A stretch of DNA of 64,000 nt, taken from contig NZ_CP071090.1 of NCBI RefSeq assembly GCF_017301735.1, positions 9,848,001-9,912,000 on the forward strand, in the 5' to 3' direction. The notes below the pieces were generated by a model. The model was not told the origin of the DNA. It saw nothing but the letters and a program-made list of their open reading frames with translations, and searched no databases. The DNA comes from Pyxidicoccus parkwaysis (GTDB lineage Bacteria > Myxococcota > Myxococcia > Myxococcales > Myxococcaceae). Within the stretch, counting starts at the first letter, position 1, and the number at the start of each line of letters is the position of its first letter. The position numbers and the translations under genes were made by a program. Of this stretch, positions 32,513 through 41,219 are shown piece by piece.

Positions 32513-35500
32513 TCACTGCGTGCTCGTGACCGCAGGCAACTCGCTCCGCGGAGGCTGCGACGCTCGCGCCAACACCTCTGCGGGATGCGAGGCCAACAGG
32601 TTCGCGTAGAAAGACGCCACGTCGACGAACCTTCCCGCGCGCCCGCTGCTGACGTACTGACGCACCATTGCTCGCGTCGCTCCCACGTAGAACAGGGAGC
32701 GACGCGTGCGCTCCAGCTCGCGCGGCGACTTCCCCACCATCCCATCCATCCAATCATCAATGGTGTCGAGTCCCTCGACACCGCAGAAGAAGACCACCGG
32801 GCATTCATGTCCCTTGCAGGAGTGGATGGTCGTGGCGCGAACGTAGGGCACCACGCCGACCGGGAACTCCGCTGTGCCCTTCCCATCCCTTCCACCAAAG
32901 GCAACGGCCTGCACTCCCGCTGCTTGCAGCGCCTGAGCAAATCGAGCGGGCATTCCGGGTGAGACCACCATGATGTCCCCGAGCTGGACGCGCTCCTGGT
33001 GGATGAGGCGCCTGACCTCATTCACCAACCAGGCGGCCTCTCTCGAGGGAGACTCGAACGCCTTCACCACGGGCACCACGCCCTCGCGCTCCGTGTAGGT
33101 GACGTGAAAGAGCCCGTCGAGAGAGGTCGAGGGTTCTTCCAGGCGCTCCTGGGCCTTGAGCTCCTGCACCCGCATGAACTCACGCATGCCCGGATTCGCC
33201 GACCGGTGCCGCCCCTGGGGGTCGAGCACCACGTTGAAGGCAAGGTCGAGTACCTGCCGCGTTGAACGAAAGGCCTCGCGCAAGACGCGGGTGCGTCCCG
33301 AGAAGTTGAGCCCCTCGGGGAGGAGGTCCTTCATTTCCTCGATGGGCTTGTTGCCGTACACGTTCTGGGAATCATCCATGAACAGCAAGAAGGCCCTCTG
33401 CGTCTTGCCGTCCGGCCTCTGAACCGGCTTCACGAGGTCATGGAGGTGGATGAGGTTGTCGGCCGTCATGTCCTGCGCCTCGTCCACGAAGACGGCGTCA
33501 TAAGTGGCCGCAGCCGTCTTCGCCGTGCTCCAGACATGCTGGATGTCGATGCGCTGCCAGGCTGACTCCGCTTCGGCCCCCAGATGGCGGCGGAGCGACT
33601 CCTGTATGAGCTTCACCATCAGCGGTGCGAGTGCCTTGTTGAAGAAGGAGACCAGAACCCGGGCTGCACGCTTCTCCGCCACGACTCGCGCGACCCAGTG
33701 GGCAAGCACGAAGGTCTTGCCACTTCCCGCCACGCCACGAACGAGGTGGTGTCCCTCGTCGAAACGGCGCTCGAACAAGGCCACCTGCTCCTGAGTGAAG
33801 AGGGGCCTCAACCTCTTCATCGTTGCTATTTCGGCGCCCAAACAGTCTGGAGACATGAGCGCCGGCTCCGAAGAGACGTTTCGCTCGGGCAACGAGCGCA
33901 CCGGTCCTCCACGGCGCCCCGGCATTGCAACTCTCGAAAGCCGGTCCAGGAGCATGGCCACCATGGGTGACTCGTGCTCGGCGAGTGAGGCAATGACGAA
34001 CAGATATTCCCGTGCGCGGCTCGCCGCGACATTCAGCATCGTCATCAGGTCAGAGGGACGAAAGGGACGGCCCGCGGACACCGTGTCGACGAGAACGACA
34101 TCGAACTCGGTCCCCTGCTGGCGATGAATGGTGGACGCTGTGTACTGCTCCACCTGGAACCCAATCCGAGTGCCCTCATCTCGGAGGAGCACGGCCTGCG
34201 CGCGGTAGGGCGTCACGGCCAGCACTCTCAACCCCGCGCGAACCGCATCAGTGGCCAGGGCCACTGCAACCTCAGCGGAGGCCTTCCGCTGGTAGCCGCG
34301 CCCATTCTCACCCCGCTCTGCCGCGGTCCGCGCAGCTTCACGCACGCTCTCATCCAGCACGACCCAGTTGGCACGGGTGGCCGGGTAGGAAGGCACGTGG
34401 GCCGGCTTTCGCGTCCTCGGGCCTTCGCCGTCCACCAGCATCCCTGCGTAGGAGAACCCGCTCACGACGGAGGAAATCTCCGGGTGCATGCGGTGCTGCT
34501 CCCTGAGCAGCAAAACATGCGATGCGTTCCCGGCCTGCCGAGCATCCTCCAGATGGCTCAGGGGTGAATTGCGAAGCCACCGGTGCACCTCTGCCTGGGC
34601 TCCTTCGGGCACCCGGCACACGGGGCCAATCTGTTTGGGATCTCCCGCGAGAGTGACCTGCCGTCCCAGTGGAAGCAGGAGGGCCGAGGCCGCGCACATC
34701 ACCATGCCGGCCTCGTCCACCACCACGCGTGCGAAGTGCGTGCGCGCCGCCAATTCCGACACCAGACGAAGAGCGCGATGAACCGTAATCAGGATGAGGG
34801 TGGCATCGCCTTGCTGCGCCACGAAGTGCGTCTCGTCGTTGATGCCCTTCCGGAGGCTGCGCACCTCGGCCTTCCTCGCCGCAATCTCCGCCGCTGGAGC
34901 TCTGCGTGCTTCGAGCACACGAACCTGCTGCTCGACCTGCTCCACCTGTGCGATGAGCGCCTGGTACCTGGGGTCGTGCAGCACTTGGGGAAACTCGCGC
35001 GTCAACTCCTCGGAAATTCCCACGCCTCCACGAAACACCCGTGCGCGTCCGTCCGGTCCCACGAGGGCGCCCTGATTCAAGAGCTTCCGAGAAACCCGCA
35101 GCGCCAGGTTGTCTACAGCCCGATTCGTCGGAGCGACCGCGAGAATGCGCTCGAGGGGCCGAGCTCGCACGGATTCAGCCAACAGGGTGGAGAGCGTCTC
35201 CGTCTTTCCCGTCCCAGGAGGCCCCCAGAGCAACCCCCAGCGCTGTGCCCACAGGCGCTGGGGGCCGTCCCCATCCAGCACCTGTCCTTGAGTCCCTGGC
35301 ATCCGGCCGTGGACACGGTTCAGACACTCCTCCAGCACGGGCGTCCGCTGGTCGTAGGCAGCGGCCGCGACCTGGATGGCCGAGGAAAAGTCGAAGGGTT
35401 GGTAGCACCACCGCTCCATGTCCTTGACGAACTGGAGCACCTGCGACGGTTCTCGTTTGAAGGTTGCGTAGATGCGGCCAGTCGCCGCGTCCATGTGGAC

Positions 35501-36016
35501 GATTTCACCTGAGAAGACGCGCCCGTCTCCGGAGAACCCCATCAACACGCCACCACACCAACCTGGATCCGCTGCCGGATGGGGAATGAGACTCAACAAT
35601 CCGTCGCCCGCGATATCAAGCCCCTCCACCCGCTTGAGCATGGACGGCCGGTAGAGCGACTTCTCACCCTCGAGCGCGCTGAGCAACTCGGCGGGAAGGA
35701 CTCGGCGCACCACCTCGCCGGCGACTTCCTGGGGGCGAGGCAACTGCTGGAGGAGGGGGACGAGCGATGCGACATAGCCCTCCACGGGAGCATCCGCGGC
35801 TTCAGGCACGGTGGACGCGGCGTTCCCAGAAGGCCGTTCCTTCGCCCCCCTATTGCGGGGACGTATCGCCTCCAGCGCCTGCTCGAGCTTTTTGACTTCG
35901 TTCTGATAGAGGCGCGCCCACTCCCGGGATAGCCCGGGTTTGAGGGAGCGCTGTCGGGCCTCATCCAACTCCTTCCGCAGTTCCGCCTCGCTCTTCCTGC
36001 GCATCCATTCCCCCAT
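32513..36016 (-). CDS. Dual SF1 helicase: Upf1-like module fused to UvrD/Rep-like module
   Basis: An 1167-residue cytoplasmic protein. After a charged helical N-terminus (1-60) and a beta-rich region (about 100-205) comes a complete SF1B-type helicase (about 245-680): Walker A GPPGTGKT 265-272, DEAG 434-437, GDPKQIGPV near 458, QHRMHP near 507, SRAR near 666, with a coiled-coil insert at about 350-390. A second helicase follows (about 740-1145): Q-motif TQEQ, Walker A GVAGSGKT 761-768, DEAQ 845-848, DDSQNVYG 881-888, TIHSCKGHE near 1063 and GATRAM near 1112. No nuclease domain was seen. A start at 36004 is also possible. A DNA/RNA-processing or defence role is plausible; no partner gene adjoins. 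Confidence 0.9.
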   Translation of the reverse strand: MGEWMRRKSEAELRKELDEARQRSLKPGLSREWARLYQNEVKKLEQALEAIRPRNRGAKERPSGNAASTVPEAADAPVEGYVASLVPLLQQLPRPQEVAGEVVRRVLPAELLSALEGEKSLYRPSMLKRVEGLDIAGDGLLSLIPHPAADPGWCGGVLMGFSGDGRVFSGEIVHMDAATGRIYATFKREPSQVLQFVKDMERWCYQPFDFSSAIQVAAAAYDQRTPVLEECLNRVHGRMPGTQGQVLDGDGPQRLWAQRWGLLWGPPGTGKTETLSTLLAESVRARPLERILAVAPTNRAVDNLALRVSRKLLNQGALVGPDGRARVFRGGVGISEELTREFPQVLHDPRYQALIAQVEQVEQQVRVLEARRAPAAEIAARKAEVRSLRKGINDETHFVAQQGDATLILITVHRALRLVSELAARTHFARVVVDEAGMVMCAASALLLPLGRQVTLAGDPKQIGPVCRVPEGAQAEVHRWLRNSPLSHLEDARQAGNASHVLLLREQHRMHPEISSVVSGFSYAGMLVDGEGPRTRKPAHVPSYPATRANWVVLDESVREAARTAAERGENGRGYQRKASAEVAVALATDAVRAGLRVLAVTPYRAQAVLLRDEGTRIGFQVEQYTASTIHRQQGTEFDVVLVDTVSAGRPFRPSDLMTMLNVAASRAREYLFVIASLAEHESPMVAMLLDRLSRVAMPGRRGGPVRSLPERNVSSEPALMSPDCLGAEIATMKRLRPLFTQEQVALFERRFDEGHHLVRGVAGSGKTFVLAHWVARVVAEKRAARVLVSFFNKALAPLMVKLIQESLRRHLGAEAESAWQRIDIQHVWSTAKTAAATYDAVFVDEAQDMTADNLIHLHDLVKPVQRPDGKTQRAFLLFMDDSQNVYGNKPIEEMKDLLPEGLNFSGRTRVLREAFRSTRQVLDLAFNVVLDPQGRHRSANPGMREFMRVQELKAQERLEEPSTSLDGLFHVTYTEREGVVPVVKAFESPSREAAWLVNEVRRLIHQERVQLGDIMVVSPGMPARFAQALQAAGVQAVAFGGRDGKGTAEFPVGVVPYVRATTIHSCKGHECPVVFFCGVEGLDTIDDWMDGMVGKSPRELERTRRSLFYVGATRAMVRQYVSSGRAGRFVDVASFYANLLASHPAEVLARASQPPRSELPAVTSTQ

Positions 36017-36029
36017 GGCGTGCTGAAAC

Positions 36030-36035
36030 TTTATA
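36030..36035 (-). promoter_or_regulatory. Possible -10 element of the dual-helicase gene
   Basis: TATAAA on the minus strand, 14 bp upstream of the helicase ATG, is the only AT-rich hexamer nearby. No good -35 is visible at 16-18 bp. If used, the leader would be very short. Confidence 0.3.
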
Positions 36036-36188
36036 TGCAGACATTCAGGACAGGCGTTCAGTGTCTGCGTAGGGTCAAAGGCACCTCAGCCATGCATGAG
36101 CGCTGGCCCCCGGCCGCACCTGTGGCCGGGGGCGCACACCGGACCGCATCCTCCCTCGGCAGAAGTGCTGGCCCGGCGTTCGCAATGA

Positions 36189-36776
36189 ATGCCGGGCGTG
36201 ATGCTCTCCGCCCTCACCATCGCCGCCTCCGTCGCCCTCTCCTCTCCCGCCACCGCTCCCGGTGCCGTGTATGGCCTGAAGCCCTTCGCGGGCCAGGTCG
36301 TGGCCTGCACCACGGACGGGCTGGAGGTGCTCACCCGGGACGGCCAGCCGGTGCGCGTGCTCGGCTCGGAGGAGGGACTGCCGGGCACCTCGTGCCTCGC
36401 GCTGGAGGTGGCGGGTGACTTGCTCTTCGCCGCCACGGACGCGGGCATCGTGTCGATGGACTCCGCGTTCCACCTGGAGCCCGTGCTCGACGTGAGCTGG
36501 CAGGCCCTGCCGCCCGCCGAGGAGGCGAGCAGCGCCGAGTACGTGGAGCGCCTGGACCTGCTCGCCCGGGTGCTGCCCGCGGATGCGACCTACACCGTGC
36601 TGACCTCGCGGTTCGCGGGCACGGCGGACGGCCGCGTGCTGGAGCTCGGCACCGAGCGCGCCTGGTCGGTTGCCGGCCCCGTGGTGCGCATCGACGAGGA
36701 GCGTCAGGGCGTGCAGGTCGTCGCGGGCGACGGCGCCTTCTTCATCGACCCCAAGGGACGAATGGCCTCGCGCTGA
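36189..36776 (+). CDS. Exported protein with beta-propeller-like repeats
   Basis: A 195-residue protein with a probable signal peptide (LSALTIAASVALSSPATA). The mature part contains short beta-strand repeats with aromatic or glycine turns (VVACTTDGLEVLTRDGQPVRVL; GDLLFAATDAGIVSMD; GTADGRVLELGTE), reminiscent of the propeller repeats seen in sensor proteins but too few for a closed propeller. It lies 86 bp before the LytS-type kinase gene on the same strand, so an accessory sensing role is possible but speculative. The start may instead be 36201. Confidence 0.65.
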   Translation: MPGVMLSALTIAASVALSSPATAPGAVYGLKPFAGQVVACTTDGLEVLTRDGQPVRVLGSEEGLPGTSCLALEVAGDLLFAATDAGIVSMDSAFHLEPVLDVSWQALPPAEEASSAEYVERLDLLARVLPADATYTVLTSRFAGTADGRVLELGTERAWSVAGPVVRIDEERQGVQVVAGDGAFFIDPKGRMASR

Positions 36777-36784
36777 CAGTGCTG

Positions 36785-36818
36785 CCCGTTCGCTGCATCA
36801 GGGAGCACTTTGGCTGCA
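36785..36818 (+). promoter_or_regulatory. LytTR-type direct repeat ahead of the kinase operon
   Basis: CCCGTTCGCTGCA (36785-36797) and CACTTTGGCTGCA (36806-36818) match at 10 of 13 positions with a 21-bp offset, two helical turns. A TAGAAT -10-like hexamer at 36848-36853 follows, with no good -35. The spacing fits the paired 9-bp sites bound by LytTR regulators, suggesting autoregulation. Confidence 0.55.
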
Positions 36819-36862
36819 CCGATTCGGAGGGACTCCGGGCGCGGGCGTAGAATCGTCCCGCC

Positions 36863-38032
36863 GTGGAATCCTCCTCCTCCGCACTGCCGCCTCCCGCCGC
36901 GACGCGACCGGCGGCATCCCTGTCCGCGCCGTCCGGGCTGCTCGAGCTGCTCCGCCGGATGCCGGCGCTCCTGCTCATCTGGGCCGTGCCGGGCCTCATC
37001 AGCGCCATCCAGAACTACACCTACGCCCAGGACAAGGACCCCACCTATCCCTTCAGCCGGTCCCTGATGATGGTGCTCCCGCCCTGGGAGTACTGGGCGC
37101 TCGCCACACCGCTCATCCTCTGGCTGGGACGGCGCTGGCGCCTGGAGCGCGAGGGCTGGCGCATCGGGCTCGCGGTCCATGTGCCCGCGCTCCTCGGGCT
37201 CATGGTGCCCCACGTGCTGCTCGCGTACTCCATGGGCTGTGCCGCGGGAGAGCAGTTCTACCTGGACCTCCATCCGGCGCAGATTCTCCCCAGGATGATG
37301 AGCAAGTACATCATCACCGACGCGCTCATCTACGGCGGCATCCTCGCCGTCAGCTACGCCATGGAGTACCACCGCCGCTACCGCGAGGGAGAGCTGGCCC
37401 AGTCGCAGCTCGAGACGCGCCTCGTGCACGCGCAGCTCGATGCCCTGCGCGCCCAGCTCCACCCGCACTTCCTCTTCAACACGCTCAACGCCATCTCCGT
37501 CCTCGTGCGCAAGCAGGACACCGCCGGCTCCATCCGCATGCTCACCGGCGTGAGTGAGCTCTTGCGCATGGCCCTCAACACCACCGGCCGCCAGCAGGTG
37601 CCGCTGCACGAGGACCTCGACTTCCTGGAGCGCTACCTCGACATCGAGCAGACCCGCTTCCAGGACCGGCTCCAGGTGGTGCGCGACGTGGACTCCGCCA
37701 CGCTCGGCGCGCTCGTGCCCAGCCTCATCCTCCAGCCGCTGGTGGAGAACGCCATCAAGCACGGCATCTCCGCCCGTGCCGGCGCGGGGCACGTGGAGCT
37801 GCGGGCCTCGCGTGACGGCTCGCGCCTGGTGCTGGAGGTGCTCGATGACGGCCCGGGGCTCGCTCCCGGCTGGAACACGCATGGCGGCTGCATCGGCGTG
37901 GCCAACGTGCGCGCGCGCATGCAGCAACTCTACGGGGAACGCTACACCTTCACGCTGGAGAACCGTCCCGAGGGTGGCGTCCGCGCGCGGCTGGAATTGC
38001 CCTTCCAGCTCGCGTCCCCGGAGGCCGCATGA
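36863..38032 (+). CDS. LytS-type sensor histidine kinase
   Basis: A 389-residue membrane kinase starting with GTG. An Ala/Pro-rich N-terminus is followed by about four membrane helices (roughly 33-56, 72-92, 102-125, 150-170), a coiled coil (about 172-200), and a His_kinase/HATPase pair with phosphoacceptor H202 in PHFLFN, N-box LVENAIKHG and G-box DDGPGL. There is no extracytoplasmic sensor domain, so sensing probably occurs in the membrane. A TAGAAT element ends 9 bp before the GTG, which suggests a leaderless or near-leaderless message. It overlaps the regulator gene by 4 bp (ATGA). Confidence 0.92.
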   Translation: MESSSSALPPPAATRPAASLSAPSGLLELLRRMPALLLIWAVPGLISAIQNYTYAQDKDPTYPFSRSLMMVLPPWEYWALATPLILWLGRRWRLEREGWRIGLAVHVPALLGLMVPHVLLAYSMGCAAGEQFYLDLHPAQILPRMMSKYIITDALIYGGILAVSYAMEYHRRYREGELAQSQLETRLVHAQLDALRAQLHPHFLFNTLNAISVLVRKQDTAGSIRMLTGVSELLRMALNTTGRQQVPLHEDLDFLERYLDIEQTRFQDRLQVVRDVDSATLGALVPSLILQPLVENAIKHGISARAGAGHVELRASRDGSRLVLEVLDDGPGLAPGWNTHGGCIGVANVRARMQQLYGERYTFTLENRPEGGVRARLELPFQLASPEAA

Positions 38033-38838
38033 ACGCCGCCGCGCCCATCCGCACGCTGGTGGTGGACGACGAGCCCCTGGCGCGCGAGGGCGTGCGACTG
38101 CTGCTCGCCGGGGATTCGGAAATCACCGTGGTGGGCGAGGCCGGCAATGGCCCGGACGCGGTGCGCCTCATCCGCGAGCAGCGGCCCGACCTCGTCATGC
38201 TCGACGTGCAGATGCCCGAGCTCAATGGCTTCGAGGTGCTCGCGCAGCTCGGCCCTGGCGAGCTGCCCGCCGTCATCTTCGTCACCGCGTATGACCGCTA
38301 TGCCTTGCGCGCGTTCGACGCCCACGCGCTCGACTACCTGCTGAAGCCCTTCCGCGACGACCGCTTCCACGACGCCGTCGGCCGAGCCAAGGCGCGCATT
38401 CGCCAGGCACGAATGTCCGACCTCAGCCAGCGGCTGCTGTCCGTGATTTCCACCTACGGCGAGCGGGACATCACGCCACTTCCTGCCCCGGCGCCCACGC
38501 CGACTCCCGAGCCGTGGCTGCGGCGGCTGGCCATCCGAGACACGGGGCGCGTGGTGTTCCTCGACGTGGACGAAATCGAATACATCGAGGCCGCTGACTA
38601 CTACGTGCAGATTCACGCGGGCGGGAAGGCGTACCTCCACCGCGAGACGATGCAGAGCCTTGAGGCGCGGCTGGACCCGGAGCGCTTCATGCGCATCCAC
38701 CGCTCGGCCATCGTCAACTCGCGGCGCATCCGCGAGCTGCGCAGCGAGGGACGCAGGGACCTCGTGGTGGTGCTCAGCGGCGGCGCCGAGCTGCGCGTGG
38801 CCCGCAGCCACCGTGAGAAGTTCCAGCACCTGCGCTGA
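38029..38838 (+). CDS. LytTR family response regulator
   Basis: A 269-residue regulator. Receiver (about 6-125) with acidic pair D13/D14 and phosphorylation site D59 in MLDVQMP, a Pro/Thr linker (about 143-160), and a C-terminal LytTR DNA-binding domain (about 165-268; VDEIEYIEAADYYVQIH, RFMRIHRSAIVNSRRI). Partner of the upstream LytS-type kinase by ATGA overlap. LytTR domains bind paired direct repeats; such pairs occur before the kinase gene (36785-36818) and after this gene (38847-38880), suggesting autoregulation and control of the exported protein at 38970. Confidence 0.95.
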   Translation: MNAAAPIRTLVVDDEPLAREGVRLLLAGDSEITVVGEAGNGPDAVRLIREQRPDLVMLDVQMPELNGFEVLAQLGPGELPAVIFVTAYDRYALRAFDAHALDYLLKPFRDDRFHDAVGRAKARIRQARMSDLSQRLLSVISTYGERDITPLPAPAPTPTPEPWLRRLAIRDTGRVVFLDVDEIEYIEAADYYVQIHAGGKAYLHRETMQSLEARLDPERFMRIHRSAIVNSRRIRELRSEGRRDLVVVLSGGAELRVARSHREKFQHLR

Positions 38839-38846
38839 CCCACGGA

Positions 38847-38880
38847 CCCGTTCGCCGCACGACGGTGCCCGTTCGCCGCA
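38847..38880 (+). promoter_or_regulatory. LytTR-type perfect direct repeat ahead of the exported protein gene
   Basis: CCCGTTCGCCGCA occurs at 38847-38859 and again at 38868-38880, identical over 13 bp with a 21-bp offset. It starts 8 bp after the LytTR gene and ends 89 bp before the ATG of the 38970 gene. The core resembles the LytTR consensus (M-M-G-T-T-N-R). Confidence 0.65.
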
Positions 38881-38969
38881 TGTCCGTCCCCACCGGCTGA
38901 ACGCTTTCCCCGAGCGATGCTCGCGCGGGCACTGTGCCTCCCGCAATCAAGTTGCCCAGGAGGCATCGC

Positions 38970-39725
38970 ATGCTGCGCAAGTCGCTCGCTTCGTCGTTCC
39001 TGTTCCTCGGCCTGACGTTCGCTCCCGCCCTCGCCGCCGCCGGTGAAGGTGCCGAGTGCCACCAGCAGGGACAGCTCTCGCTGCAGACCGTCATCGACAA
39101 GCACCTGAAGGCGATGGGCGGCAAGGAGCGGCTCAAGGCCGCGAAGACCTTCCAGGTCACCACCCTCACCCGGGAGGGCGACGCCGTCACCACCACGATT
39201 GCCCAGCGCGCGCGCCCCAACCTCGTCCGTCACGACATGGACACGAACGGCAAGAAGGTGAGCAAGGTGTTCGACGGCAAGCAGGGCTGGGTGGTGGAGG
39301 GCTCGGCCGCGCCGAAGGCGATGGACAAGGAGATGAACGCGGCGATGGCCGAGGGCGCCGCGTTCGACAACGTCCTGCTGGACCCGAAGGGCCGGGGCGT
39401 GCTGGTGAAGCTGGACGGTGTGGAGGAGGTGAATGGCGCCCCCGCGTTCAAGCTGGTGCTCACGCGGAGCACGGAGACGGAGGTCCGCTTCATCGACCAG
39501 AAGTCGTTCCTCGAGGTGCGCCGCACGTACGCCGGTACGCATGGGGGCAAGCCGTATACGAAGGCGGTCACCTACTCCGATTACCGCGACGTGGACGGCA
39601 TCATGCTGAGCCACCACATTCAATGGGAAGGCAACGGCGAGAAGGGCGAGAAGACCGTCCAGAGCGCCCGCTACGATGCGCCCATCGACGCGGCGGTGTT
39701 CAAGCCCTCGACGCCTCGGAGCTGA
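38970..39725 (+). CDS. Exported LolA-like protein
   Basis: A 251-residue protein with a signal peptide (about 1-23, cleavage near LAAAGEG). The mature part is an all-beta sequence opening with a helix KHLKAMGGKERLKAAKTFQVT, a pattern common to outer-membrane lipoprotein-sorting/LolA-like families that bind hydrophobic ligands. AGGAGG 7 bases before the ATG fixes the start. The perfect direct repeat upstream makes it a likely target of the adjacent LytTR regulator. The exact ligand is unknown. Confidence 0.75.
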   Translation: MLRKSLASSFLFLGLTFAPALAAAGEGAECHQQGQLSLQTVIDKHLKAMGGKERLKAAKTFQVTTLTREGDAVTTTIAQRARPNLVRHDMDTNGKKVSKVFDGKQGWVVEGSAAPKAMDKEMNAAMAEGAAFDNVLLDPKGRGVLVKLDGVEEVNGAPAFKLVLTRSTETEVRFIDQKSFLEVRRTYAGTHGGKPYTKAVTYSDYRDVDGIMLSHHIQWEGNGEKGEKTVQSARYDAPIDAAVFKPSTPRS

Positions 39726-39833
39726 ACTCAAAGCGCCCGGAGGGGCGTGAGTCCCTCCGGAACGAGCCCAGCAGGAGAGCCGCGCCCTGGTCGCGCGTGC
39801 ATCGACACCCTTCCCGTTCATCCTGTCCGACGT

Positions 39834-41219
39834 ATGGCACCTACTTCCGTTCTCCTGCTGGCGCTCGGCGCCATTTCGACGCAGACGCCCACCGACTCTC
39901 CACCGGCCGCAACGCAGCAAGTGAATCCAACCGTCACGCCAAAGGTGGAGGACGCGATGCTCGCTCCCGTTCCGCCCGCCGCGCGCGCGGTGAAGACCTG
40001 GGACGAGGCGCTCGGCCTCGTGCGTGAGCGCTCCACGGACCTGCGCAGCGCCGAAGCCGGAGTGGAGCGCGCCAGCGGCCGGTGGCGTCAGGCTCTCGGC
40101 ACGCTGCTGCCCAATGCGCGTGCGCAGGCCGCCCTGGCCCATGACCTCCTCAACCCGGACGTCCCCTTCGGCGTGAGCCCCACTGCCGCCGGTGACGGCC
40201 ACACTGTGACGACGCCGGTTGCCACCTTCTCCGCGACGCTGACACAGTCCGTGGTGGACCTGAGTGCGTGGCGCGGGCTGTCCTCGGCGCGGGCGGCGGA
40301 GACGAGCGCCTCGGCCAGCCTCCAGGACGTGCGCCGCCGGCTGACGCTGGGCGTGGCCCGGACGCTGGTGGCCACCGTGGCCGCCGAGCGCGCCGCCGAA
40401 ATCAACCGCGTCAACCTGCGGCGCGCCCTGGAGCGCTCCGCCCTCACCCAGCGCAGCTTCGACCTGGGCGCAGGCAACCAGTTGGACGTCGTGCGCGTGA
40501 ATCAGGACGTCGCCGTGGCGCGCGGTGCCCTCGTCGCCGGTGATGAGCAACTTCGCCAGGCACGCGAGGCGCTGGGCTCCGCGCTCGGCTTCGGGCAGGC
40601 CATCGGCGTCGACCCGTCCTTCAACCTCCAGGGGCTGGTGGACTCCACGCGCAAGGACTGCTCGCCGCTGGAGGGCTTCGACTCCCGCCCGGATTTGGTG
40701 GCGGCGAAGGCCCAGGTGGAGTCCGCACACGAGAGCAAGCGTCAGGCGTCCGCCGGCTACCTGCCGACGCTGGGCGTCTCCAGCACCCTCTACGGCCTCA
40801 CCACCGAGCCGGGCTTCGGCCGCTTCGCGACGTGGAATATCTCCGCGGTGCTCTCGTTGCCCCTCTGGGAAGGCGGCACACGCGAGGGTCTGGTGCGCGA
40901 GAGGAAGGGCGTGGAGACGCAGGCGGCCGCGGCGCTGGAGAGCGCCCGCCGCGACGTCGAAGTGGAAGTGGCCCAGGCCCGACGCGGCGTCGAGGTGGCC
41001 GAGGCCCTGGTGAAGACGGCCGTCGAATCGCGAGACCTCGCGGAGAAGACGGACCAACTCACCCGACGTGCTTTTGAAGTGGGCCGCGGCAGCAGCCTGG
41101 AATTGGTGCAGAGCGCTGCGGCCCTGCGCCAGGCGGAGCTGACGCTGGTGCTACGTGAATTCGAGCTCGTCCAGGCGCGCCTGGACGCATTCCTGACGGA
41201 GGCCCGGTGCGACTGGTGA
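39834..41219 (+). CDS. TolC-family outer membrane efflux protein
   Basis: A 461-residue outer-membrane channel with a signal peptide (about 1-15), a Pro/Thr-rich spacer, then the two-fold repeated TolC alpha-barrel pattern: helices LVRERSTDLRSAEAGVERA near 57 and SRPDLVAAKAQVESAHESKRQA near 285, plus FDLGAGNQLDVVRVNQDV and FEVGRGSSLELVQSAAALR. The ATG at 39834 was preferred over a GTG at 39747. It is the first gene of a tripartite efflux operon and overlaps the adaptor gene by 13 bp. Confidence 0.9.
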   Translation: MAPTSVLLLALGAISTQTPTDSPPAATQQVNPTVTPKVEDAMLAPVPPAARAVKTWDEALGLVRERSTDLRSAEAGVERASGRWRQALGTLLPNARAQAALAHDLLNPDVPFGVSPTAAGDGHTVTTPVATFSATLTQSVVDLSAWRGLSSARAAETSASASLQDVRRRLTLGVARTLVATVAAERAAEINRVNLRRALERSALTQRSFDLGAGNQLDVVRVNQDVAVARGALVAGDEQLRQAREALGSALGFGQAIGVDPSFNLQGLVDSTRKDCSPLEGFDSRPDLVAAKAQVESAHESKRQASAGYLPTLGVSSTLYGLTTEPGFGRFATWNISAVLSLPLWEGGTREGLVRERKGVETQAAAALESARRDVEVEVAQARRGVEVAEALVKTAVESRDLAEKTDQLTRRAFEVGRGSSLELVQSAAALRQAELTLVLREFELVQARLDAFLTEARCDW

